7,152 bases of DNA from contig JAFAZL010000385.1 in assembly GCA_019239815.1 (NCBI GenBank), positions 1 through 7,152 of the forward strand, given 5' to 3'. Numbering within the stretch: position 1 is the first letter of the stretch; every line of letters begins with the position of its first letter. Positions 1 to 5,273 of this stretch are shown piece by piece. The stretch is from Acidobacteriota bacterium (lineage in GTDB: Bacteria > Acidobacteriota > Terriglobia > Acidoferrales > UBA7541). Made by a program: the position numbers and the translations under genes. The notes beneath the pieces were generated by a model. The model was given only the letters and a program-made list of their open reading frames with translations, had not been told where the DNA came from and ran no database searches.

Positions 1-855
1 TATCGCATCAGCGATGCGGGGATTGGAAATCGCAACAAGGCGCAATTGCTCAACAAAGAGTCGCTTGTCGCCGTCGGCATCGACACCGTCTATTGGCTCG
101 GCGTCGAAAAAATCTATGGTCAAATTTTCGGCTTGGTACTGCTCCCGAATATACTCAACTTGTGCTTCGATTTCTTGTCCAAAGATTGGATGGGACGATA
201 AACCTGATAGGTGAACAATCACTTTCCGAAACCACCAGCCTTCGAGTCGATCTACAAAGCCGATGTGATGTTGAGGGGGCGCAGCATAATGAACTTCGTC
301 TTCAATCTCTCTACGAACTTCAGTAATTTGAGGGGCAGAGTCGACTATATAAATCGAATTCACTAACAAACGGCGTTTGCCTTCCGAAAGATTTCTGAAC
401 CTCGCGAACGCGGCGCTATTTTGATTCGCGGGATCTATTTTTTGAACAGCGATTCCTTCGAGAATCTTAAGGGCCGTTGCTTCGTTGCGATCGCGACTAC
501 GGAGGTAACTTGCCACGCTACCTGGGGCGGCACGCGCAGTTGTCAGCAAGGTTAGAACATTCACCGCTGGCTCGATTTGATCGTTAGCGATTCCCTCGGA
601 CCAAATGCCAATAGTTTTCCAAAGGTCGACACTCCGGTCGGAAAGTGAGCCGACCTTATTCATGTGATGTTTCGTCTGAATGAGTTCGAGGGGCGAATCG
701 CCATCGTCAAATGAGACGTCGTCAAATCGCTCGATTGATAGTTGGAGTCCTGGATCTCGCTTGGTCTTTCGCAATGCCAGTAGAAGCGCTACTCGGCACT
801 GATACAAATACCCCAACAAGGACTGCCCGGCACCAAACTGATTACCGGTCGTCAA
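1..855 (-). CDS. ABC-three-component (ABC-3C) system effector/CTD protein, REase-like N-terminus, 3' end outside window
   Basis: Open reading frame of 285 codons entering from the window's left edge, so the C-terminus is missing. The N-terminus reads (M)TTGNQFGAGQSLLGYLYQC, followed by an acidic patch (Glu42, Asp45, Asp46) and then ELIQTKHH with Gln60-x-Lys62. This D...QxK layout is that of restriction-endonuclease-fold nucleases of the Mrr/Cap4 kind. Residues about 145-285 carry RRLLVNSIYIVDSAP, a charged helix and RLEGWWFRKVIVHL. I recognise these as the C-terminal domain class (CTD10-like) of ABC-3C systems, predicted conflict systems consisting of a CTD/effector protein, a small middle component and an ABC ATPase. 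The other two genes would be expected downstream, left of position 1. The start is TTG: an in-frame TAA lies 13 codons upstream, no ATG or GTG intervenes, and a GAGGTGATC ribosome site precedes it. The family assignment comes from memory of sequence patterns and is moderately secure; the coding call is strong. Confidence 0.72.
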   Translation of the reverse strand, partial: MTTGNQFGAGQSLLGYLYQCRVALLLALRKTKRDPGLQLSIERFDDVSFDDGDSPLELIQTKHHMNKVGSLSDRSVDLWKTIGIWSEGIANDQIEPAVNVLTLLTTARAAPGSVASYLRSRDRNEATALKILEGIAVQKIDPANQNSAAFARFRNLSEGKRRLLVNSIYIVDSAPQITEVRREIEDEVHYAAPPQHHIGFVDRLEGWWFRKVIVHLSGLSSHPIFGQEIEAQVEYIREQYQAENLTIDFFDAEPIDGVDADGDKRLFVEQLRLVAISNPRIADAI

Positions 856-857
856 TA

Positions 858-866
858 GATCACCTC
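858..866 (-). promoter_or_regulatory. Near-perfect Shine-Dalgarno that fixes a TTG start
   Basis: On the minus strand GAGGTGATC stands two bases before the TTG at 855-853. It matches nine bases of the complement of the usual 16S rRNA 3' end (AGGAGGTGATC). Because no ATG or GTG lies between the upstream in-frame stop and this point, this site is what makes the TTG start credible. Confidence 0.75.
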
Positions 867-883
867 TTCCGGGCCTACTAGCC

Positions 884-912
884 TTAATACGTTACGATAA
901 GCTAACTCTCAA
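884..912 (-). promoter_or_regulatory. Sigma-70-like promoter of the ABC-3C gene
   Basis: Minus-strand TTGAGA (912-907), a 17-base spacer, then TATTAA (889-884). Spacing is optimal and the -35 box differs from consensus at one base. The predicted transcript would start near 877, leaving a leader of roughly 20-25 bases with the Shine-Dalgarno in it. This fits a dedicated, constitutive-type promoter for the operon that leaves the window on the left. Confidence 0.6.
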
Positions 913-936
913 TTGGGATAAAGCTCAAAAGCGAAG

Positions 937-951
937 GGTCAAGACCTGACC
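937..951. promoter_or_regulatory. 15-bp dyad GGTCA-N5-TGACC, possible operator
   Basis: Perfect 5-bp arms, GGTCA and TGACC, around a 5-bp centre, about 25 bp upstream of the -35 box of the ABC-3C gene in the divergent intergenic region. Position and size suit a dimeric regulator. Short dyads also arise by chance, so the role is inference. No regulator gene is visible next to it. Confidence 0.3.
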
Positions 952-1057
952 TTGTCACAGTCAACTCTATTGGCTGCTTTGGTCGCTTGTTGTAACCACA
1001 ACCCCATATTTGGTGCATTTTCGGAGATGCCCCGCGGGCGTTCGTGTCCGCTTGTTC

Positions 1058-1087
1058 TTGACTTCTGGAAGTAGCGCAACACACAAT
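1058..1087 (+). promoter_or_regulatory. Weak candidate promoter for the 489-residue gene
   Basis: TTGACT (1058-1063), an 18-base spacer, then CACAAT (1082-1087). The -35 box is good and the -10 poor. It would start transcription near 1094, about 17 bases before the ATG at 1111. No clear Shine-Dalgarno precedes that ATG, so the gene may be expressed weakly or translated from a near-leaderless message. Confidence 0.25.
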
Positions 1088-1110
1088 CTAGCGCAATCAG
1101 TGATTTTCTC

Positions 1111-2580
1111 ATGAATATCCATAGCGACTTCGTTGGCGTATCTCTGAGGAGGCTTGTCGAAAAGGAGTTCGGCAGCCTTTCTCAACTGGAGGCCGTTCGA
1201 AAACTTCAACTATGGGAGGGCTTTACTCCGTGCTATGGAGCTAACACGCCAATGTACCAAAGCGAAGATCCAAGGGTGTGCGGAGCTTCTACGTGTTTAT
1301 GGAAACAATCGTGCGACAGTTACAGAAAAGGACCTCAGATCGCTGAAGGCAACGTAATAGGTCACGCTGAGCGATTTCTTGGACTCGAGTTGTCAGGACT
1401 TTCATATGTCGAGACCGTTCGCAGGCTTCAGCAAAGAGAATCCAAGACTCCATGCTTCGCAAGAGACTTGCCACTGGCGCCGAGCAGCCATAATCCCAAC
1501 CGGTGTGGGGTGTCGGACTGTTATTGGAGAAGGCCATGCGACGGATTTAGGGAGAGCTTCGCGGAACCTATCGAGAAAGTCTTCGCCGCGGAACCAAAAG
1601 CGTCTTTGGATGCATTTCTGCGCCTTATCAATTCAAATGCCACTCGACGTGGGGAACCAGGGAGCATTTTTCCAGGATCGGTCGGCCTCAAGTTTCGATC
1701 CTTCAGTGGGCTGAAGTCCGCTTCTCGCAAGATGCTAATGGCATCGCCCAAGACTGTAATAGCAGAAACCAGCGAGGATTTGTCTTCGCTTAAGCGCTAC
1801 ATAATACACTACGGACCGCATCTAAATTCCGGCCAAAAGAGTGGACCGCTCTACGTAGACATACTATTCACATCGAGTATGGCTAGCCTAAAGAGTTGGA
1901 TTCGTGAGGCGGAACAATTCCTAAATTTAGGTTCTCTCTCTTATATTCCGCAGGTTCAGTCGGTTGAGACTAACGAACTCTTTTCCTTTTCAAGTTCGTC
2001 ATACTGGGATGGTCGCGCAAGCTATCCAATGCCTGAATCTTTTGAGCTAAGAACTTTCGACGCACCGCATTTAGGTGTTCCTGACGGCGACCTGATGCTT
2101 TCCGATTCTACGTTTGCCCCGCTTCTCAACATTACGTTACCGGCTTTAGAGAACATCGAATATAACGACCTGTATCAAATAATGGCCGACTATCCTGAAC
2201 AGCTATGTAGTTTCCGCGACTATCTCTTGAACAATCTTGAAGCGGCTCGGACCGCGGCCGTGGGTTCAGAACAGTTTGTGAAGGACTGCAAACGGATAGA
2301 ACGGGGAATCAAGGCCGAAAGCCGAAAACTGGAATCCGACTTCGCCAGATCAGATCTTAAGGCGGCACTTTCCGCAGCTGGCTGTGTTATCGCGAGCTTT
2401 ACGCTATTTTTATACTGCATCATACATACAGCTCCCGACGTACTCAGCATATTAGGGCCCGGGGGAGCGCTGTATAAAATCAGTGATATATACATGGAGC
2501 GTAAGTTAAGGCAACTGGAGCTCAGAGAGAACCAAGCGTATTTTCTGTGGATCTTAGGAAAGACCGAAACCAAGAAATAA
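1111..2580 (+). CDS. Unrecognised 489-residue protein: duplicated four-cysteine module and C-terminal hydrophobic segment
   Basis: I do not recognise the family. The N-terminus holds two copies of one module (residues about 20-73 and 94-148). Each is a helix ending in (F/K)TPC(Y/F), a 15-16 residue loop, then CGxSxCxWxxxCDx(Y/F)R. Cysteines are 41, 57, 62, 68 and 115, 132, 137, 143, which suggests two structural zinc sites. The middle (about 150-360) has no motif I can name. Residues about 360-415 are charged and probably helical. About 418-439 is a strongly hydrophobic stretch that could cross a membrane, followed by a glycine-rich hydrophobic piece (ILGPGGALYKI) and a charged helix ending in AYFLWIL. 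I infer a membrane-associated protein with N-terminal zinc modules. It diverges from the ABC-3C gene and converges on the papain-like gene with a 44-bp gap. The ATG is supported because the first module begins soon after it; the ribosome site is weak. Confidence 0.85.
   Translation: MNIHSDFVGVSLRRLVEKEFGSLSQLEAVRKLQLWEGFTPCYGANTPMYQSEDPRVCGASTCLWKQSCDSYRKGPQIAEGNVIGHAERFLGLELSGLSYVETVRRLQQRESKTPCFARDLPLAPSSHNPNRCGVSDCYWRRPCDGFRESFAEPIEKVFAAEPKASLDAFLRLINSNATRRGEPGSIFPGSVGLKFRSFSGLKSASRKMLMASPKTVIAETSEDLSSLKRYIIHYGPHLNSGQKSGPLYVDILFTSSMASLKSWIREAEQFLNLGSLSYIPQVQSVETNELFSFSSSSYWDGRASYPMPESFELRTFDAPHLGVPDGDLMLSDSTFAPLLNITLPALENIEYNDLYQIMADYPEQLCSFRDYLLNNLEAARTAAVGSEQFVKDCKRIERGIKAESRKLESDFARSDLKAALSAAGCVIASFTLFLYCIIHTAPDVLSILGPGGALYKISDIYMERKLRQLELRENQAYFLWILGKTETKK
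1168..1554 (+). repeat. Internal tandem protein repeat (two four-cysteine modules) within the 489-residue gene
   Basis: Module 1 is encoded by 1168-1329 and module 2 by 1390-1554. They align almost without gaps (one residue longer between Cys1 and Cys2 in the second). They share L-S-x-x-E-x-V-R-(K/R)-L-Q, then T-P-C, then C-G-x-S-x-C-x-W, C-D and a final aromatic-Arg. Retention of every cysteine, the tryptophan and the terminal Asp-x-aromatic-Arg shows an intragenic duplication kept under selection. Confidence 0.85.
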
Positions 2581-2624
2581 GCGGAGAGCAGACCGCGCCC
2601 TTATTCCCACGCTCGTCCAATCGG

Positions 2625-3839
2625 CTAATCTGAGTTTCTAAACTTATCCAAAAGGCTCGAAGCCTCGCTTTGCAGACGAGCGCGCGTACGTTCAAGCGCT
2701 TCTATCCCCTGAATCATTTCAATGAGCCAACCTCTCATAGCTTGAACATCGGCTTCGCTCCAGCGCAATCGAGTTGCTATGTTTTCGGTTTGGATATTAC
2801 GGAGTGCCATTTTTAGCTCATATAGATTAGAACCTGCGAGGCGAGTCGGGCGAAGATTATTTCGTGCGTGCATGCATACCCAAATGATAAGACCCTTATC
2901 GATTTCCCCGGATTCGTGCTTCTTTATAGCATCCTGCAAATCGCTGGAGACACTTCGATAAAAGTCCTCTAGGTTTGTGCAAAGCGCTCTATTTTTTTCG
3001 AGAATCGCTGTCAATTCGCTTTTCTCGAATGAAACTGATGAGGTCTGCAATCGATCTAGTGTGCTCTTTGCCCAAGTACGTCGATTTATAGCCGCACCGC
3101 GAGCAAGTTCAACTTTCAGTTTCTCCATTCCCTTGTGATCCGCCGGTCCATAAAACCAAAGGCGATCTGTTGCGGCCTTATTCAATTCTTCGACGACGTC
3201 AATCTGGCGAAGATAGCAGAACGATCTGTCTGCGAAGTCGCTGGGAGCTGTTGACATCGGGTCTTTCGGTTGGCTAAACGGGGCTGCTCCGAGATCGGTG
3301 AGAAGGACGGCGATAAGGGCCGAGCAGAAGGGCCCTGGTACAAACTTGAATCTCCTATCAACAACGCGAGCTGCAAACTTCACTAGCGTGGGAAAGGATT
3401 GGACGATTGGTTTCGCTAGTGGAGTTCTAGCCAGTTGAAGGAGATTTTCGAAGTTTGCGTAGTCTCTGCCGTGTAGGCCTTTCAAAATCCCAGGCAGCTT
3501 CTCGAGTTTTTCCTTAATCGCCTTCGATTGAGGGGGCTCCAACATCGGATGCCTGAAGACCCCAAATCGCGCAAAGTTGGAAAGATCCATCAAAAGTTCC
3601 GTAGTCCCATCTTTGAGTCTTCCGGCCGTCGGGTTTTTGACGCAATATCCGATCCCTGAAGGAATGGACTCAAACCACAACATCGGTTTGTGGACCAACG
3701 CAGCGTGCGAATATGCACCGCCGGTCGCGACCATTACCATTCGTGATGGCAAAGTTTTTTCCCGACTCAGGACAACATCCCCAGCCCGAAGGAGATTCAG
3801 GTTTAGATACTGGCGCACTTCCTTTCGCTCGTTTGTCAC
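2625..3839 (-). CDS. YiiX/YebB-like permuted NlpC/P60 (papain-fold) cysteine hydrolase with helical C-terminal tail
   Basis: The 404-residue product opens with LLRAGDVVLSRE (16-27), then GGAYSHAAL with His45, WFES with Glu57, and far downstream PGPFCSALIA with Cys172. The order His-Glu-Cys, with the cysteine last, is the hallmark of circularly permuted NlpC/P60 papain-fold enzymes such as YiiX, YebB and the LRAT group, which hydrolyse or transfer peptide, amide or acyl bonds. All three expected catalytic positions are present, so an active enzyme is likely; the substrate is unknown. Residues about 230-404 form an added helical region with no family I know, ending in a probable coiled coil (about 375-400). 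There is no signal peptide, so it is probably cytoplasmic. The start is GTG, directly after an in-frame TAA; a GGAA about five bases upstream is a modest ribosome site. It is convergent with the 489-residue gene and lies nearest the island edge. The fold call is firm, the biological role open. Confidence 0.85.
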   Translation of the reverse strand: MTNERKEVRQYLNLNLLRAGDVVLSREKTLPSRMVMVATGGAYSHAALVHKPMLWFESIPSGIGYCVKNPTAGRLKDGTTELLMDLSNFARFGVFRHPMLEPPQSKAIKEKLEKLPGILKGLHGRDYANFENLLQLARTPLAKPIVQSFPTLVKFAARVVDRRFKFVPGPFCSALIAVLLTDLGAAPFSQPKDPMSTAPSDFADRSFCYLRQIDVVEELNKAATDRLWFYGPADHKGMEKLKVELARGAAINRRTWAKSTLDRLQTSSVSFEKSELTAILEKNRALCTNLEDFYRSVSSDLQDAIKKHESGEIDKGLIIWVCMHARNNLRPTRLAGSNLYELKMALRNIQTENIATRLRWSEADVQAMRGWLIEMIQGIEALERTRARLQSEASSLLDKFRNSD

Positions 3840-3902
3840 TTATATTCCGAGGCCAATCTTCGCGGCAGTCTCAGGCCTGCTAGCAAGAGATGGTTTTCTC
3901 TT

Positions 3903-3918
3903 CGATCAAACTTGATCG
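3903..3918. promoter_or_regulatory. 16-bp palindrome CGATCAA-AC-TTGATCG
   Basis: Seven-base perfect arms around a two-base centre, about 65-80 bp upstream of the GTG start of the papain-like gene. On the minus strand its inner TTGATC could serve as a poor -35 box with TTGCTA 17 bases on, so the palindrome may overlap the promoter as an operator. Function is inferred only from geometry and place. Confidence 0.4.
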
Positions 3919-3953
3919 TGTGACACTCACGTGCGCGAGAGGGACGAACCGAC

Positions 3954-3973
3954 TGTCACCAAATTGTCACCAA
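3954..3973 (+). repeat. Two direct copies of TGTCACCAA with 11-bp period
   Basis: TGTCACCAA occurs at 3954-3962 and 3965-3973. The 11-bp period puts both on the same face of the helix. An inverted copy extended to 13 bp (TTGGTGACAATTT, complementing AAATTGTCACCAA at 3961-3973) lies at 4172-4184, on the other side of the tRNA junction. Candidate protein-binding sites for recombination or regulation. Confidence 0.6.
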
Positions 3974-3983
3974 GACTGGCGCA

Positions 3984-4005
3984 AAACGGAACAAAAACGG
4001 ATCAA
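3984..4005 (+). repeat. Tandem 11-bp units AAACGGAACAA / AAACGGATCAA
   Basis: Two adjacent units identical at 10 of 11 positions, with no spacer. The period equals that of the TGTCACCAA pair just before, so both may be helically phased sites of one DNA-binding protein complex at the island end. Confidence 0.5.
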
Positions 4006-4025
4006 ATCCAAAAAATCGAGATTGA

Positions 4026-4077
4026 CGCTATCTTGCAGCTGGCAAAGGGATTTAGTTGAATTTTCTACTAGATAGCG
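4026..4077. repeat. 8-bp inverted pair CGCTATCT / AGATAGCG beside the junction
   Basis: CGCTATCT at 4026-4033 and its reverse complement at 4070-4077 enclose 36 bp. The inner copy is 16 bp from the end of the tRNA sequence. The loop is too long and no T-run follows, so a terminator is unlikely. A recombination-protein site is possible but unproven. Confidence 0.35.
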
Positions 4078-4092
4078 AACCAGCGATTTAAT

Positions 4093-4132
4093 TTTTCAAG
4101 ACCGCCGGTTTCAACCGCTCACCCACTCCTCC
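4093..4132 (-). tRNA. 5' half of tRNA-Ser(UGA), truncated right after the anticodon loop (island attachment site)
   Basis: Minus strand from 4132: GGAGGAG (acceptor 5' strand), TG, D stem GGT pairing with ACC, D loop GAGCGGTTGAA (the same run as in E. coli tRNA-Ser(UGA)), G26, anticodon stem 5' strand GCGGT, loop CTTGAAA with anticodon TGA at 4098-4096, and A39. Next should come CCGC to close the stem; instead there is ATTA, and no variable arm, T arm or acceptor 3' strand follows. I find no matching 3' half elsewhere in the window. As it stands it cannot give a tRNA. A break at the anticodon loop is the classical crossover site of tRNA-targeting tyrosine recombinases, so this is best read as one attachment-site junction of the island to its left. 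A functional gene should exist at the island's other end or elsewhere in the genome. Confidence 0.85.
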
Positions 4133-4139
4133 GTTTCTA

Positions 4140-4145
4140 ATTATA
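4140..4145 (-). promoter_or_regulatory. -10 box of the truncated tRNA-Ser
   Basis: Consensus TATAAT on the minus strand, seven bases before the first tRNA base, so transcription would begin almost at the mature 5' end or just ahead of it. A matching -35 is not obvious (TCCCGC at a 17-base spacing). The promoter now points across the junction into the island and towards the papain-like gene. Confidence 0.55.
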
Positions 4146-4171
4146 ACTAGAAGCGGCAGTTAGCGGGATCA

Positions 4172-4184
4172 TTGGTGACAATTT
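4172..4184 (-). repeat. Inverted 13-bp copy of AAATTGTCACCAA
   Basis: TTGGTGACAATTT here is the exact reverse complement of 3961-3973. The two enclose 198 bp containing the tRNA remnant. One copy falls on the presumed island side and one on the presumed chromosomal side, upstream of the tRNA promoter. Confidence 0.6.
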
Positions 4185-4252
4185 CGACTTCGATGGCTGC
4201 GTTTTGGTGCAGGGATGCTGCCTGAAGGGAATCGGCGACCCGCACAGGCAAT

Positions 4253-5197
4253 CTACTTGGCTTGTGCATCCTCTGCAAGAAAACGCTCGTACACATCGGT
4301 GTGCTTCTCGAACACATCCTTGTGATCTTTCATGCAGAAATAAAAGGTTTGGCCCTTGTAGTTCGTGGCGATGGAGCGGTCAGTTTCCATCTGGCAAATG
4401 ACGCACATAGGACGCGCTGCGTTCCGCGGCGACATCTTTGCGTAGACCTCATTCGAGTTGGGATCCAGCCACCCTTTGCCCTGATATTCCATCCCATCTG
4501 CAACTTGCAGAGCTCGGTCATGTCCTACGTACCGCTCGACGACGTGCATCGCTAGATCAATACCCGAAGAGACTCCACCCGCTGAAGCCAAATTCCCCTG
4601 TTCAACAAATCGCGCGCCTCGCTTCAAATGAACATTGGGATACGTAACGGCAAATTCGAAGAAGCCTCCGTGATGACAAGTGGCGCTCTTCCCATCGAGC
4701 AGGCCTGTCTTGGCCAGCACGAAAGCTCCGTTGCAAACCGACATGGTCACATCAGTGCCTTTCGACGCCGTTCGGATCCAGTCGATCATTTCGGTGTCTT
4801 TTGCAGAAAAGTTCATCGCCGGAATCACGATGACCTTCGGCTGCGGAGCCGATTTGAAATCATGATGGGGCACCACTTTCATTCCGACGCCGACAGTTAC
4901 CGGGTCTTTCGTGACGGCCACCATATAAGGCGCAAACAGCATATTTCCGTCCTTGGTCGTAGCTCCCGTAAAGACTTCGAGCGGCCCCGCGAAGTCGAGT
5001 ACCACGGCGCCTTTGCCGAGCACGAGGGCAACCGGCAACTTGCCGCCCTCCGGAACGGGAAGCGGCGAAATCCTGACGCCAGACACATTGATCGCGGTGT
5101 CCACGGAAGTCTCTTTCGCGCGTAAGACGGAGCCGAACCCCGCCGCAACACCAAGTACCGCCGACTGTCGCAAAAGCTCTCTTCTATTCATGTTCAT
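4253..5197 (-). CDS. Exported DJ-1/PfpI-family protein with Tat-like signal and C-terminal YHS-type domain
   Basis: With ATG at 5197 the product has 314 residues. MNMNRRELLRQSAVLGVAAG is a twin-arginine-like leader (Arg5-Arg6, then a hydrophobic run to about 25), which suggests export in folded form. Residues about 54-235 are a DJ-1/PfpI domain of the GlxA/isonitrile-hydratase branch. It has LDFAGPLEVF (67-76), the nucleophile elbow SVCNGAF with Cys155, and ATCHH with His175/176. A YHS-type module follows: C265-x2-C268-x-M, then YKGQTFYFC with Cys288 and His292 where a second cysteine is usual. This suggests metal binding, possibly copper. The start was chosen because AAAGGA lies ten bases upstream and the leader then begins correctly; an upstream TTG/ATG extension to 5245 would bury the Tat motif. 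It lies 76 bp after the GlxA-type regulator gene on the same strand and is probably cotranscribed. Substrate unknown. Confidence 0.88.
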   Translation of the reverse strand: MNMNRRELLRQSAVLGVAAGFGSVLRAKETSVDTAINVSGVRISPLPVPEGGKLPVALVLGKGAVVLDFAGPLEVFTGATTKDGNMLFAPYMVAVTKDPVTVGVGMKVVPHHDFKSAPQPKVIVIPAMNFSAKDTEMIDWIRTASKGTDVTMSVCNGAFVLAKTGLLDGKSATCHHGGFFEFAVTYPNVHLKRGARFVEQGNLASAGGVSSGIDLAMHVVERYVGHDRALQVADGMEYQGKGWLDPNSNEVYAKMSPRNAARPMCVICQMETDRSIATNYKGQTFYFCMKDHKDVFEKHTDVYERFLAEDAQAK

Positions 5198-5273
5198 TTG
5201 AAATCGTTCCTTTCTTTGATTGCTTGCATGGAGCATTGGCAACACGTCGTCCTTGCTTTAAAAAGCTGGACCA

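Larger units (their letters stand above)
3840..4092. other. Gene-free, repeat-bearing end of the island
   Basis: About 250 bp between the start of the papain-like gene and the tRNA remnant. I see no convincing gene here. The stretch is dense in short ordered sequence: a 16-bp palindrome (3903-3918), two TGTCACCAA copies 11 bp apart (3954-3973), two 11-bp AAACGGA-type units in tandem (3984-4005) and an 8-bp inverted pair (4026-4033 with 4070-4077). Such clustering beside an attachment core is what integrase and excisionase binding arms look like, but promoter elements of the papain-like gene must also lie here. Confidence 0.5.
1..4093. mobile_element. Right end of a putative tRNA-Ser-integrated genomic island carrying conflict-type genes
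   Basis: Bounded on the right by the tRNA-Ser remnant; the left end is outside the window. Support: the tRNA breaks at a recombinase crossover position, base composition is lower in G+C than to the right, genes lie in mixed orientation with dedicated promoters, weak or non-ATG starts occur, and the content includes an ABC-3C-type conflict gene. No integrase or transposase gene is visible in this part; it would be expected towards the other end. Confidence 0.6.

Noticed and set aside
14..326. Two short plus-strand open frames near the left edge
   Set aside because: They lie antisense to the long minus-strand frame that has recognisable protein sequence, a promoter and a strong ribosome site; their own products look random.
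902..1209. Two minus-strand open frames (60 and 80 codons) in and beside the divergent intergenic region
   Set aside because: They overlap the 489-residue gene's start and the ABC-3C promoter, have no ribosome sites, and give no recognisable protein.
2581..2624. Bidirectional terminator between the convergent genes
   Set aside because: Only a weak GCGG/CCGC stem without a T-run is present, which is not enough to call.
4093..4132. Intron-interrupted tRNA-Ser
   Set aside because: The break is after position 39, not at the anticodon position typical of bacterial group I introns. No group I or II intron start is seen, and no 3' exon appears further along the minus strand in the window.
3954..4184. 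Terminal inverted repeats of a 224-bp transposon-like unit
   Set aside because: The inverted 13-bp copies are perfect, but there is no target duplication that I can see at their outer edges and the interval holds a tRNA remnant; shared binding sites explain it better.
5198..5245. Sixteen-residue N-terminal extension of the DJ-1/PfpI protein
   Set aside because: It would place charged residues ahead of the Tat-like motif, while a proper ribosome site (AAAGGA) lies ten bases before the internal ATG at 5197.
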